Shown: piece after piece, positions 37,349 to 47,669 of the stretch
How the letters are laid out: the number at the start of each line of letters is the position of its first letter
Numbering within the stretch: position 1 is the stretch's first letter
From: Pseudomonas huaxiensis
GTDB taxonomy: Bacteria > Pseudomonadota > Gammaproteobacteria > Pseudomonadales > Pseudomonadaceae
Length of the DNA: 64,000 bases
Assembly: GCF_003231275.1 (NCBI RefSeq)
Contig: NZ_QKVL01000002.1
Coordinates: 248,001 to 312,000, forward strand
Direction: 5' to 3'
The notes under the pieces: generated by a model
What the model was told of the DNA's origin: nothing
The model's database searches: none
What the model saw: only the letters and a program-made list of their open reading frames with translations
Position numbers and translations under genes: made by a program

Positions 37349-38443
37349 TTATGGCTTGATCGCAATCTTGAGCACACCGTCGCGCTGATGGGCGAACAGG
37401 TCATAGGCCGCGACAATGTCGCCCAGCGGGTAATGGTGGGTCACCAGCGAGCCGAAATCCGCCCGGTTCGACTCGATCACGCTCATCAGCCGGCGCATGC
37501 GCTCCTTGCCGCCCGGGCACAGGGCCGTATTGATCCGATGGTCGCCCAGGCCAGCGGCAAAGGCTCCGAGCGGAATCTTCACATCGCTGGAATACACGCC
37601 CAGGCTGGACAGCGTGCCGCCCGGCTTGAGCACCTTCATGGCCTGCTCGAACGTCGAGGGCAGCCCCAGGCATTCGATGGAAGAATCGGCGCCGCGCCCA
37701 CGGGTCAGCTTCATCACCTCCTCCACCACATCGCACTGGTTGAAGTTCAGCGTGATGTCAGCGCCCATGGTCCGGGAAATGCCGAGACGATGGTCATTGC
37801 CATCGACCGCGATGATGGTCGAGGCGCCCAACAGCCGCGCACCGGCGGTTGCGCACAGCCCGATCGGCCCCTGGGCGAAAATCACCACGGTGTCGCCGAT
37901 GCGGATATTGGCGTTCTCCGCGCCCTTGAAGCCGGTCGACATGATGTCGGGGCACATCAGCACCTGTTCATCGGTCAGGCCATCGGGAATCGGCGCCAGA
38001 TTGCCCTCGGCATCCGGCACCAGCACGTATTCAGCCTGGGTGCCGTCGATCAGATTGCCGAAGCGCCAGCCGGCCGTGGCCTTGTAGCCGTGGCATTCGC
38101 AGGCGCCGCGGTCCAGCAGGTAACTGCCGTCCTGCGAGGCAACCCCATCCTGAGCGGCGTAGGAGTTGAAGTTGGGACAGATCGCCCCGGCGATCACCCG
38201 CTGGCCTTCCTTGTAGCCCTTGACCGCGCTGCCGAGCTTCTCGATCACCCCCACCGGCTCATGACCGACGGTCAGCCCCTTGGCGATCGGGTACTCGCCC
38301 TTGAGGATATGCACATCGGTGCCGCAGATGGTCGTCGTGGTGATGCGGATCAGCGCATCGGTGGGGCCAACGTCCGGGACGGGTTTATCCGCCAGTTCGA
38401 TTCGCCCGGGCGCTACGAAAACGGCTGCTCTCATCGTGGCCAT
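37349..38443 (-). CDS. Zinc-dependent alcohol dehydrogenase, secondary-alcohol (TBADH-like) type
   Basis: This 364-residue medium-chain dehydrogenase has the zinc site CGTDVH...GHEPVG near residues 40-62 and the Rossmann region (VVIFAQGPIGLCATAGARLLGASTIIAVDGN). MCPDIMSTGFKGAENANI and LCPGGKERMRRL resemble secondary-alcohol dehydrogenases of the Thermoanaerobacter/Clostridium type, whose catalytic Asp lies in the first of these. The Asp in IAVDGND at the end of strand 2 favours NAD(H), unlike NADP-specific TBADH. Two extra Cys in GACECHGYK occupy the structural-zinc region. It is a single gene, divergent from the histidine kinase. Isopropanol or similar substrates are possible but not shown. 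Confidence 0.88.
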   Translation of the reverse strand: MATMRAAVFVAPGRIELADKPVPDVGPTDALIRITTTTICGTDVHILKGEYPIAKGLTVGHEPVGVIEKLGSAVKGYKEGQRVIAGAICPNFNSYAAQDGVASQDGSYLLDRGACECHGYKATAGWRFGNLIDGTQAEYVLVPDAEGNLAPIPDGLTDEQVLMCPDIMSTGFKGAENANIRIGDTVVIFAQGPIGLCATAGARLLGASTIIAVDGNDHRLGISRTMGADITLNFNQCDVVEEVMKLTRGRGADSSIECLGLPSTFEQAMKVLKPGGTLSSLGVYSSDVKIPLGAFAAGLGDHRINTALCPGGKERMRRLMSVIESNRADFGSLVTHHYPLGDIVAAYDLFAHQRDGVLKIAIKP

Positions 38444-38640
38444 CTCTCATCCTCCTGACTGCTGAAATGTGCTGAGCCATCAAGCAAAGCCCAGTCAGAG
38501 CGGTCTGGCAAACATAAGGGGGGATGTTGTTGGGGATTAAGTGCGTTCAGAACCGCTATTCGAACTTCCGGGCGCCGCTTATTGGCCCGCCTGCAGATAA
38601 GGATTACTCTTTCGAAGCACTCACTCGAACGACCCCGCAC

Positions 38641-39834
38641 ATGACCAGCCCAGAGTTCTCGCAAGACATCAATGCCGTTCAAGCCATCGAGGCGGTGCCG
38701 GTCATCCTGAGCATGGTCAAGCACTACACCGGGATGCGCTTCGCCGCCGTGGCCCGGGTGACCGAAAAGAACTGGGTAACCTGTGCCGTCGATGATTCCA
38801 TCGAGTTCGGCTTGAAGCCCGGTGACGAACTGGTCCTTGAATCAACCATCTGCCACGAAATCCGCCAGCACCGAAAACCGGTGATCTTTGGCCATGCCAG
38901 TGAGCACCCGGTTTTTTCCTTGCACCACACCCCCAGGACCTATGGGCTGGAAAGCTACATCTCCATTCCCATCGTCAAGGCCAACGGCGAGTTCTTCGGC
39001 ACCCTGTGCGCCATCGACTCGGTTCCCGCCCATCTTGATGAACCGTCCATCGCCCAGACACTGACCCTCTTCGCCCAATTGATCGCGATGAGCCTCGACA
39101 CCCACAACACCCTTCACAGCACTCAGGTCGCATTGGCGAGCGCCCATGAACAAGGTCGGCTGCGCGAACAGTTCGTCGCGGTGCTTGGTCACGACTTGCG
39201 CACCCCGCTCAGTGCCGTGCGGATGAGCGCCGACCTGCTGGAAACCAAGACCACCGATAAACGATCGCTGAAACTGGTCTCGGCGATTCGCAACAGCGCC
39301 ATCCGCATGGGCGTGCTGATCGAAAACGTGCTGGATCTGGCGCGCGGCCGAATGGGCGGCGGAATTCCGATCAAGCGGCAACTGGTCGATGACCTCGGCC
39401 ACACCCTTGGCCTGACCCTGAACGAGGTGCAAAGCTCACACCCGCACGTGACGTTCATTCATTCGCTTGAACTGCCGAGCGGCGTCTATTGCGACCCGCT
39501 GCGGATCAGCCAGATGCTCTCGAACCTGTTGGGCAATGCCGTGACTCATGGCTCGACCACAACGCCGGTCACTGTCGAGGCCCACGCGCTGAACGATGAA
39601 ATCGTCATCTCCGTGACCAACCAGGGCCCGCCAATCCCCGCGCAATTGATGCCGTTGCTGTTTGAACCCTTTACCCGCTCAGAGGCAGGGCAACACGGTG
39701 AAGGCTTGGGCCTGGGGCTGTATATCGCCTCGCAGATCGTGACGGCCCACAACGGCACCTTGAACGTTGTGTCCACGCCTGAGGCAGGCACCTGTTTCGT
39801 CGCGAGATTCCCCGCGAAACTGCAATGGGCCTGA
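38641..39834 (+). CDS. Soluble GAF-domain sensor histidine kinase
   Basis: This 397-residue protein has an N-terminal GAF domain (about 25-165, with LVLESTICHEIRQHRKPVIFGHA and GLESYISIPIVKANGEFFGTLCAID), a HisKA helix with the phospho-acceptor His in FVAVLGHDLRTPLSAV (about 185), and an HATPase_c domain with N box (LSNLLGNAVTHG) and G box (GEGLGLGLYIAS). There is no membrane helix, so it senses a cytosolic signal. The ATG at 38641 opens a typical GAF start; the frame continues upstream to 38524 without clear homology. No response-regulator gene adjoins: it is an orphan kinase. Confidence 0.88.
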   Translation: MTSPEFSQDINAVQAIEAVPVILSMVKHYTGMRFAAVARVTEKNWVTCAVDDSIEFGLKPGDELVLESTICHEIRQHRKPVIFGHASEHPVFSLHHTPRTYGLESYISIPIVKANGEFFGTLCAIDSVPAHLDEPSIAQTLTLFAQLIAMSLDTHNTLHSTQVALASAHEQGRLREQFVAVLGHDLRTPLSAVRMSADLLETKTTDKRSLKLVSAIRNSAIRMGVLIENVLDLARGRMGGGIPIKRQLVDDLGHTLGLTLNEVQSSHPHVTFIHSLELPSGVYCDPLRISQMLSNLLGNAVTHGSTTTPVTVEAHALNDEIVISVTNQGPPIPAQLMPLLFEPFTRSEAGQHGEGLGLGLYIASQIVTAHNGTLNVVSTPEAGTCFVARFPAKLQWA

Positions 39835-40020
39835 TGTGAGCCGAGGGCGGTCAGCCGTGACCGCCCTGCCTGTGATCCCCGCGCGTTACCGCACTGATGA
39901 ATCATCTTCATAAGTGCTTGCCGATTTATCCGTCTAGTCCCCATCCCCCTCCTCGCTTAGTGTTTTCCCAACGAATGCGCGTCAGGCCAAAAGCTCGCGC
40001 GCACGCCTGCCAACGGTTGA

Positions 40021-41025
<1,005 letters not shown>

Positions 41026-41037
41026 CGGAGGATGACG

Positions 41038-41823
41038 ATGAACAACGCTCGTAGTTCGCGGCCCCGCACGGCGCTCTCCGCGCTATTGGCGATAAGCCTG
41101 GGGCTGGGAATGGCCCCGGGCATTGCCGCCCAAAACACCGAGGAGTCGCCAGCCATGCCCCGCACACAGCCTGCCCTGACGAAGCTGTCAGCCAAGCAAC
41201 AGGCCATTCCACTGATCGCCGCGTTCATGGCCACAAGCGACATGCCCAGGCTCAACACTGCGTTGGAGCAGGGCCTGGACGCGGGTCTGACCATCAGCGA
41301 TGCCAGAGAAATCCTGGTGCAGCTTTACGCCTATGTCGGTTTTCCGCGCAGCCTCAATGCCTTGAACGAACTGATGACCGTGGTCGAGGCGCGCAAACAG
41401 CGTGGCCTTCAGGATGCGCCAGGGCGTGAACCCAGCCGGACGATCGCGACCGGCGACGCCTTGCTGGCGGCCGGCACGGCCAATCAGACACGAATCTCGG
41501 GTGGTCCGGTAAAGGGCCCGGTGTTCGACTTCGCCCCGGTGATCAACCAGTTCCTCCAGGCTCATTTGTTCGGCGACATCTTCGAACGCGACAACCTGGA
41601 CTGGCAAAGCCGGGAATTGGCCACAGTCGGGGCGCTGGCGGCAACGCCAGGCGTCGAACCCCAGTTGCGCTCGCACATGAGTGCGAGCCTTCGGGTCGGG
41701 CTGAGCGCAGAACAGTTGCATCACCTCTGCGCAGTGCTAGCCGAACGTGGCGATGAACAGTCAGCCAGGCGGGCGAGTACCGCGCTGGCCCAGGCACTTG
41801 CGTTATCAGGAGAAAAATCATGA
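41038..41823 (+). CDS. Exported carboxymuconolactone decarboxylase-family protein
   Basis: This 261-residue protein has a long signal peptide (core LSALLAISLGLGMAPGIAA) and two CMD-like helical halves (about 60-120, ISDAREILVQLYAYVGFPRSLNAL; and 165-240, DWQSRELATVGALAATPGVEPQLRSHM). The second repeat lacks the CxxC of AhpD-type peroxidases, so it is closer to decarboxylase/cupin-partner members. GGAGG lies six bases before the ATG at 41038, which decides that start over the ATG at 41032. Its last codons overlap the hydrolase start (ATGA). The activity is unknown. Confidence 0.85.
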   Translation: MNNARSSRPRTALSALLAISLGLGMAPGIAAQNTEESPAMPRTQPALTKLSAKQQAIPLIAAFMATSDMPRLNTALEQGLDAGLTISDAREILVQLYAYVGFPRSLNALNELMTVVEARKQRGLQDAPGREPSRTIATGDALLAAGTANQTRISGGPVKGPVFDFAPVINQFLQAHLFGDIFERDNLDWQSRELATVGALAATPGVEPQLRSHMSASLRVGLSAEQLHHLCAVLAERGDEQSARRASTALAQALALSGEKS

Positions 41824-42887
41824 GAAATACCCTTTTGAAAGCCTCGCTTATGGCCGCAATGGTCGGCCTCTCGACAGGCGAAGCCAGCGCCGCGGACTAC
41901 AAGGCCAACCCGTTTACCCTGGCCTACGACGGCGCGATTGGGAAAAACCAGCCGGGCCAGGTCAACATCCATCCCGTCACCTACAAACTGAATGGCCTGG
42001 ACATCGCCGCCAACGTCTACACACCAGCCGACTACGACCCGAAAAAGGCCTACCCGACGGTCGTCGTCGCCCACCCCAATGGCGGGGTGAAAGAGCAAGT
42101 TGCCGGCCTCTACGCGCAGCGCCTGGCTGAGCAAGGCTACATCACCATCACCGCGGATGCCGCCTACCAGGGCGCCAGCGCAGGGCAGCCGCGCAGTGTC
42201 GACAAGCCGGCGAACCGGATCGAGGATATCCATGGCATGGCGGACTTCATCACCCGCTATGCCGGGGTCGATGGTGAGCGTCTGGGGTTGCTGGGTATCT
42301 GTGGCGGCGGGGGCTATTCGCTGGCGGCCGCCGAGACCGACAAGCGCTTCAAGTCGGTGGCCACCATCAGCATGTTCAATTCCGGGCGGGTTCGTCGCAA
42401 TGGCTACAACGACTCGCAACTGGACACCGTCCAGCAACGCCTGCAGCAGGCTTCCGCGGCCCGCGCCCAGGAAGCCGCCGGCGGCGCGGTGATCTACTCG
42501 GGCGACGTCAACCTGACGGATGAACAGGTCGCCAAACTGCCCTTCGACCTTTATCGCGAAGGCTACGCGTACTACGGGAAGACCCACGCGCATCCCAACT
42601 CGACCTTCAAGTACACCACCAGCAGCCTGCTCGACCTGATGCGCTTCGACGCCACCGACCAGATCGAACTGATCGACCAGCCCCTGCTGATGATCGCCGG
42701 CAGCAAGGCCGACAGCCTGTATATGACCAAGGACGCATTCGCCAAGGCGACCGGCACCCAGAACAAGGAACTGTTCATGATCGAGGGCGCGACCCATATC
42801 GAAACCTACTGGGTGCCGCGCTATGTGGACGCGGCGCTGGGCAAGTTGACGGCGTTCTACGCTAAAACCCTGTCTGATCCGCGTTGA
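41820..42887 (+). CDS. Exported alpha/beta hydrolase with Cys nucleophile
   Basis: This 355-residue protein has a signal peptide (MRNTLLKASLMAAMVGLSTGEASA) and a dienelactone-hydrolase-like alpha/beta core. The nucleophile elbow is GICGGGG with Cys161 in the Ser position. D298 (SKADSL) and H326 (GATHIE) complete the likely triad. It overlaps the CMD gene by four bases, so coupled translation is expected. The substrate is probably a small ester or lactone; that is inferred from the fold only. Both it and the CMD protein appear to act in the periplasm, while the reductase of the operon is cytosolic. Confidence 0.87.
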   Translation: MRNTLLKASLMAAMVGLSTGEASAADYKANPFTLAYDGAIGKNQPGQVNIHPVTYKLNGLDIAANVYTPADYDPKKAYPTVVVAHPNGGVKEQVAGLYAQRLAEQGYITITADAAYQGASAGQPRSVDKPANRIEDIHGMADFITRYAGVDGERLGLLGICGGGGYSLAAAETDKRFKSVATISMFNSGRVRRNGYNDSQLDTVQQRLQQASAARAQEAAGGAVIYSGDVNLTDEQVAKLPFDLYREGYAYYGKTHAHPNSTFKYTTSSLLDLMRFDATDQIELIDQPLLMIAGSKADSLYMTKDAFAKATGTQNKELFMIEGATHIETYWVPRYVDAALGKLTAFYAKTLSDPR

Positions 42888-42961
42888 GCGCACTTCAGCT
42901 TCGCCATGCGGGACCGGGCTGCATCGGATAATCTCGGGCGTCTCATGAGAGGTTTTCACCC

Positions 42962-43855
42962 ATGTACCGTCCCAACCTCAACGACCTGCAAGCCTTCGTG
43001 GTGATTACCCGCGAGGGCAGCTTTACCCGCGCGGCGGCGCAGCTCGGGGTTTCGCAGTCGGCCCTGAGCCACACCCTTCGCGCCCTCGAAGCGCGGCTCG
43101 GGGTGCGGCTGCTGACCCGCACCACCCGCAGCGTCTCGACCACCGAAGCCGGTCAGCGCCTCTACCTGTCCATGGCGCCGCTGTTTGCCGAGATCGATCA
43201 GGAACTGGCGGTGGTCAGCGAGTACCGCGACACCCCGGCCGGCACCGTGCGCATTTCGGCATCCGAGCATGCGGCGAACAACATCCTCTGGCCCGCATTG
43301 CAGAAGGTGCTTCCCGACTACCCGGACATCCACGTCGAAATCACCGTCGACTATGCCCTCACGGACATCGTCGCGCAGCGCTATGACGCCGGCGTGCGGC
43401 TGGGCGAACAGGTCGCCAAGGACATGATTGCCGTGCCGATCGGCCCGTCGTTGCGCATGGCGGTGGTGGGTTCGCCCGGGTACTTCGAAAACCGCCCTGC
43501 ACCGCTGGTGCCGGGCGACCTTGCCAGCCACAACTGCATCAATCTGCGCCTTCCCACCCACGGCAGCCTGTTGCAGTGGGACTTCGAGAAGGACAACCGC
43601 GAACTGAAAGTCCGCGTCGAAGGCCAATGGACATTCAACAGCAGCCTGCCCATCCTGCGCGCCGCGATTGCCGGGTGCGGGCTGGGTTTCCTGCCGGAGG
43701 ACATGGTGACCAAGGAAGTGGCCGATGGGTCGCTGGTGCGGGTGCTCGAGGACTGGTGCCAACCGTTTGCCGGCTACCACCTCTACTACCCGAACCGCCG
43801 CGAGCATTCCTCGGCGTTCCGGGTGGTGGTGGATGCGCTGCGTTACAGCCGCTGA
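42962..43855 (+). CDS. LysR-family transcriptional regulator
   Basis: This 297-residue regulator has the N-terminal winged helix (LQAFVVITREGSFTRAAAQLGVSQSALSHTLRALEARLGVRLLTR) and the LysR effector domain from about 92. It follows the hydrolase gene by about 75 bases on the same strand and may regulate the reductase-CMD-hydrolase operon. Its end overlaps the convergent 2-hydroxyacid dehydrogenase gene by 13 bases. Confidence 0.92.
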   Translation: MYRPNLNDLQAFVVITREGSFTRAAAQLGVSQSALSHTLRALEARLGVRLLTRTTRSVSTTEAGQRLYLSMAPLFAEIDQELAVVSEYRDTPAGTVRISASEHAANNILWPALQKVLPDYPDIHVEITVDYALTDIVAQRYDAGVRLGEQVAKDMIAVPIGPSLRMAVVGSPGYFENRPAPLVPGDLASHNCINLRLPTHGSLLQWDFEKDNRELKVRVEGQWTFNSSLPILRAAIAGCGLGFLPEDMVTKEVADGSLVRVLEDWCQPFAGYHLYYPNRREHSSAFRVVVDALRYSR

Positions 43856-44823
43856 ATGCCCAGGGCCTGCGGGTTCGCGACGTTCTTCGGTTCACCGGCA
43901 AAGAACGCCCGCACGTTGTCGAAGGCATCGCCGAAGTAAAGCGCGTAGCCGTTTTTCTCCACGTATCCCAGGTGCGGCGTGCACAGCACACGGGAGTGGC
44001 GCAACAGGGGGTGGCTCGGGTCGAGCACCGGTTCTTCCTCATACACATCCACGGCGGCAAAGCCCGGCCGCCCGGCATCGAGCGCCTGCAGCAAGGCGCC
44101 GGGGGCGATCAGTTCGGCGCGGCTGATGTTCACCAGCAAAGCGTCGGCCTTCATTCTCGACAGGTCGTCGAGGGTCACAATATGCCGCGTGCGCTCGGAC
44201 AGGCGCAGGTTGAGGCTGATGATGTCCGACTCGGCGAAGAACGCCTCGCGCGACGCCGCAGCACGATGTCCGTCGGCTTCGGCAGCGGCGCGGCTGCTCT
44301 CACTGCCCCACACCAGCACCGACATGTCGAACGCCTGGGCATAGCGCGCCAGCCGCTGGCCGATCTTGCCGTAACCCCAGATCCCGAGAACCTGCCCCGC
44401 CACCGCCTGGCCCAGATTGACCTGCCATTGACCACGCCTGAACCCCTCGATGGCCGGCACGAGCTGACGCCGCGCATTGAGGATCAGCGCCCACGCCAGC
44501 TCCGCCGGCGCCACCGGCGAGCCACGCCCCTCGGTCACGACGATGCCGCGCGCGGTGCAGGCGTCCAGGTCGAGATGGCCGGCGACTTTGCCGGTCTGGC
44601 TGATCAAGCGCAGTTTCGGCAGCCGGTCCAGCAACGCGGCATCGATACGGGTGCGCTCGCGGGTGAGCACCAGCGCGTCCGCCTCGGCGAAGCGTGCGGC
44701 CAGCTCGTCCAGCGAGGCCGGTTGTCGCTCATGAAAGACCGTGACCTCATGCCCGGCCAGCAGCCTGTAACAGTCGAGGGTGCGGATCACGTTCTGGTAG
44801 TCGTCGGGGATGACAATGCGCAT
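43843..44823 (-). CDS. D-2-hydroxyacid dehydrogenase, NAD-dependent
   Basis: This 326-residue enzyme has the Rossmann signature GIWGYGKIGQRLARYAQAF (about 149-167). The catalytic residues are visible: Arg in LVNISRAELI, Glu in DVYEEEPVLD and His in CTPHLGYVEKNGY. It belongs to the phosphoglycerate/hydroxypyruvate dehydrogenase family and reduces 2-oxoacids reversibly. The substrate is unknown. It reads convergent to the LysR gene at 42962, with 13 overlapping bases, and is not obviously in an operon. Confidence 0.9.
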   Translation of the reverse strand: MRIVIPDDYQNVIRTLDCYRLLAGHEVTVFHERQPASLDELAARFAEADALVLTRERTRIDAALLDRLPKLRLISQTGKVAGHLDLDACTARGIVVTEGRGSPVAPAELAWALILNARRQLVPAIEGFRRGQWQVNLGQAVAGQVLGIWGYGKIGQRLARYAQAFDMSVLVWGSESSRAAAEADGHRAAASREAFFAESDIISLNLRLSERTRHIVTLDDLSRMKADALLVNISRAELIAPGALLQALDAGRPGFAAVDVYEEEPVLDPSHPLLRHSRVLCTPHLGYVEKNGYALYFGDAFDNVRAFFAGEPKNVANPQALGIQRL

Positions 44824-44977
44824 GGTGATGGGAGCCTGCCGGTTGTGTGGGGTTAGACGATAGCTGAATGCCGAAGGATAACGGGAGATGTGGGAAGCGC
44901 GGCGACCAGCCCGCTAGACTCAATGGCACAATCCTTGGTACTGATTTGGTCGACAGTGAAGTAAAGGAGATCGCGAC

Positions 44978-45064
44978 ATGACCCAACGGCTGCTGAACCT
45001 GCGCCTGACGCCAGGGCCTGCCTTGGACAGAGAGGCGACAATGCTGGCGGAGAACCGCTTATGA
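44978..45064 (+). CDS. Candidate 28-residue upstream ORF coupled to the next gene
   Basis: ATG at 44978 has a strong ribosome-binding site (AAAGGAGA, about eight bases upstream) and encodes MTQRLLNLRLTPG...LAENRL, stopping at 45064 in an ATGA overlap with the next gene. That gene has no good ribosome-binding site of its own apart from GGAG inside this frame. So this short frame probably serves as a translated leader, or is the N-terminal part of a gene split by an old frameshift. No family is recognised. Confidence 0.5.
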   Translation: MTQRLLNLRLTPGPALDREATMLAENRL

Positions 45065-45369
45065 GCTTCGCGGATGTGCTGTATCGCGGACCGGTTGACC
45101 TGACGCTGACCTATGGCGAGGTCGGCGGCCTTGGCCGGGAGGCGCAGCGCCTGGGGGCCGATCTGGTGCTGAGCCGCCGCACCAAGGATCGCCCGCTCGC
45201 CGTGCTGTTGCCCAAAGCGCTGTACCTCGATGTGCTCAAGGGGCCCAGCCGCGCTCGCCTGACCCTGCCAGACGGACGAGTGTTCGCCGGGCGTGTGACC
45301 GAGCGCACCGGTAATGGCGAGTATTTCGAACTGGTCGAGGACGGCGAGTGCGTGCAGAGCACTGATTGA
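45061..45369 (+). CDS. Small soluble protein of unknown function
   Basis: This 102-residue protein (MSFADVLYRGPVDLTLTYGEV...) is predicted soluble with mixed alpha/beta character. The part LTLPDGRVFAGRVTERTGNGEYFELVEDGE looks like a small beta-barrel or PilZ-like fold, but I cannot assign a family. It begins inside the stop of a 28-residue upstream frame. It ends one base before the stop of the convergent LysR gene. Confidence 0.6.
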   Translation: MSFADVLYRGPVDLTLTYGEVGGLGREAQRLGADLVLSRRTKDRPLAVLLPKALYLDVLKGPSRARLTLPDGRVFAGRVTERTGNGEYFELVEDGECVQSTD

Positions 45370-45370
45370 C

Positions 45371-46276
45371 TCAAGCGCTGGCCTCGCACAGCGCGCGAAT
45401 CTTGCGCCGCAGCCACTGGTGCGCGGGATCGTTCTGGAAACGCGGGTGCCACGCCTGGGTGAACAGCACGGTTTCCAGCGGCATGGGCAAATCAAACAGG
45501 CGGATGCGCAACCCGGCCGCCAGCGCACTGCGCGCCAGATGCTCGGGCAATGGCAGCAGCAAGTCCGAATCCTGCAAGGCGAACAACGCGGTAAACGGCG
45601 TGGAGACCACCAGCGCGACATGCCGGCGCAACCCTTCAGTCTCCAGCGCAGTGTCGATCGGGCCAACGGTTTTGCCGCGCCGCGAGACGCCGATGTGATC
45701 CCAGCGGGTGAGCCGTTCAGCAGTGATGTCGTCATCGAAAATCGGATGGTTCTCGCGGGCGATGCCAACAAAGGTCGTGGTGAACAGCGACTGCACGCGG
45801 ATTTCCGGCCCGAGCTTGCGCGAGGCACTGATGAACAGATCAATGCGGCCACTGCGCAGCGCCTCGTCGTCCACGTCATCCTCCTCGGGTGAAAAACGCA
45901 GCATCGCCCGTGGCATCTCGGTTGCTATCGCCTCCAGCAACCGGCCCGAATGGAGACCCACGAACGCGTCGTTAGCGCGCACGTTGAAACGCCGATCCAG
46001 CGTTTTCAGATCAACATCGGCGGTGGGCTTGAACACCTGGGTCGCCTGCTCGACCGCCGCGCGCACCTGCTCGCGCAACGCCAGCGCCCGCGGCGTCGGC
46101 ACCAGCTTGCGTCCCGCCTGCACGAACACCGGATCACCCAGAGTCTCGCGGATACGACTGAGGGTGCGGCTCATCGCTGGCGGACTCAGATTCATCCGCC
46201 GAGCCGCGCCGACCACACTGCCCTCCTCCAACAGGATGTCCAGCGCGAGCAGCAGGTTCAGGTCGGGGTGCTCCAT
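45371..46276 (-). CDS. LysR-family transcriptional regulator, NodD/LeuO-like
   Basis: This 301-residue regulator starts MEHPDLNLLLALDILLEEGSV and has the helix-turn-helix VVGAARRMNLSPPAMSRTLSRIRETLGDPVFVQAGRKLVPTP. The FVQAGRKLVPTP ending is typical of the NodD/LeuO/SyrM branch. The ATG at 46276 is preferred; the longer frame upstream lacks homology. It is divergent from the gene at 46459, which may be its target; this is inference. Confidence 0.9.
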   Translation of the reverse strand: MEHPDLNLLLALDILLEEGSVVGAARRMNLSPPAMSRTLSRIRETLGDPVFVQAGRKLVPTPRALALREQVRAAVEQATQVFKPTADVDLKTLDRRFNVRANDAFVGLHSGRLLEAIATEMPRAMLRFSPEEDDVDDEALRSGRIDLFISASRKLGPEIRVQSLFTTTFVGIARENHPIFDDDITAERLTRWDHIGVSRRGKTVGPIDTALETEGLRRHVALVVSTPFTALFALQDSDLLLPLPEHLARSALAAGLRIRLFDLPMPLETVLFTQAWHPRFQNDPAHQWLRRKIRALCEASA

Positions 46277-46458
46277 CGAGGGTCTCATCTCAGTTGCGTT
46301 AAACGGAATGTCAGGGCAATACCAATGCACCAAGTGGCATGCAAATACCAGTGCGGTGTGCGCATGGGTGAAGTGCGTGGGAAAGCATTTACCGCTCAGG
46401 GGCTCGAGATGAGGATGGCTCCTCACCTATGTCGCACCTTTCCGTTCTGGAGCTGATC

Positions 46459-46887
46459 GTGTCGAACTTCACCTTGTCGGTCCATGCCACCGATACCTAT
46501 CCCGTCATTCGTTTCCTTCCGCAGGCGGCCTTGCCCGGTTACGCCTCCCGATGGTTGGAGGACATGGGCAAACTGCTTGCCGCCGGGGTGCCTTTCGCGG
46601 TGGTCTACCCGGAAGGCTCGCAGCAGGAAGGCCATGAGGATCGCAAGGTTCGGGGGCTGTGGTTGAAGCAAAACCGCAATGAATTGGCGGCGCTGTGCAG
46701 GGTGCTGGTCAGTGTTGAGCCTGATGTGCAGAAGCGTGAGGCGATTCAGGGGCAGTTGGCTGGGGTTAGTAAGGCTTTTGGTGTGCTGCAGGTGGTTGCT
46801 GCAACGGAGTTGGAGGCGTTGGGGGTGGCTCGGTCTTATGTCGCGGGTTGCGCGGTGGGGGGTTCTATGACGGCGTCCAGTATGTGA
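46459..46887 (+). CDS. Soluble protein of unknown function, possibly STAS-like
   Basis: This 142-residue protein starts at the GTG at 46459, with GGAG six bases upstream. FAVVYPEGSQQEGHEDRKVRGLWLKQNRNELAALCRVLVSVEPD resembles the alternating strand-helix order of small SpoIIAA/STAS-like proteins, but no motif settles it. Codon choice drifts in the last third toward T-ending codons (GTT, GGT, GCT, TTG), unlike the first two thirds and unlike neighbours. It is divergent from a LysR gene. Confidence 0.6.
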   Translation: MSNFTLSVHATDTYPVIRFLPQAALPGYASRWLEDMGKLLAAGVPFAVVYPEGSQQEGHEDRKVRGLWLKQNRNELAALCRVLVSVEPDVQKREAIQGQLAGVSKAFGVLQVVAATELEALGVARSYVAGCAVGGSMTASSM

Positions 46888-46972
46888 TGTTCATTCGAGA
46901 CGACGCTCGCCACTGCCGAAGGGCACCAGACAGCGCACAGAAGCGGGACGAGCGACTGGCCAACGTCGTACG

Positions 46973-47524
46973 TTATTGTTTTGCAATCTCAGCAGGTTTT
47001 TTTAGCGGGAAGATCACTTCATGAGTTTCCATATTTCGAATCTCGGAATTGATAGTGATCTGGCTCATGCCATCAAAGGTAGAGAAATCCACGATGTAGC
47101 GTTGGCCAGCCTGGAACTCCAGGTCGCGAACACCAAAATCGCATTTACCGCCACCAGTGCCCAGTGCATTCATGGATACCCAACACCAGCGCAGCGAATG
47201 CTTGCCTGGCGTCAAACGCAGTGCCTGCTTGCCAGATATGTCGAGGATCGATCGCCGCCCGGCACCCTCCAGCAGTTGGTCATCTACGTGAGTGGCCAGT
47301 AACAACCGATGAAATTTCACTCCCAGACCGCGATAACGGATGGTGGCGAAATACACCACCGGCGCATCGACCGCGTTATTGGACAGGTCATACGGCCTCA
47401 TCAGTTCAGGTGCCCAATCGCCCTGATAATCCTTGTAGTGGTAGTTGGAGCACGCAGTTGTCAGACCGGCAATCAACAAGATAGTCGGGAGCCTGAGGCA
47501 CGACAAAAATGACGACGAGTACAT
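46973..47524 (-). CDS. Putative outer- or inner-membrane lipoprotein
   Basis: This 183-residue protein starts at the ATG at 47524, with AAGGAAG upstream. It carries a type-II signal peptide: LRLPTILLIAGL followed by the lipobox LTTAC and then SNYHYKDYQ, so Cys25 should be lipidated. The mature part has beta-rich features (QALRLTPGKHSLRWCWVSM, QRYIVDFSTFDGMSQITINSEIRNM) like small periplasmic binding or PEGA-like folds. It is AT-richer than surrounding genes and divergent from the hxs operon, with about 200 bases between them. A role with Hxs is possible only by position. Confidence 0.75.
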   Translation of the reverse strand: MYSSSFLSCLRLPTILLIAGLTTACSNYHYKDYQGDWAPELMRPYDLSNNAVDAPVVYFATIRYRGLGVKFHRLLLATHVDDQLLEGAGRRSILDISGKQALRLTPGKHSLRWCWVSMNALGTGGGKCDFGVRDLEFQAGQRYIVDFSTFDGMSQITINSEIRNMETHEVIFPLKKPAEIAKQ

Positions 47525-47669
47525 TGTTCTTCCTTGATTTTCTGGTCTGCAAGAATACAGGAGTGTGAGCCAGCAACTCCTCAAGCTGGCGGAAATCCAG
47601 AGGCCGGCAGCTGAATCCCAAGAGCTGCGCCTAGTCCAGTGAGTGTGTGCAATCTCGACTAGTGGCACT

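Noticed and set aside
44920..45879. A 319-codon minus-strand frame across the LysR gene end and the 102-residue gene
   Set aside because: It overlaps two better-supported frames and its translation is Arg/Ser/Cys-rich with no motif.
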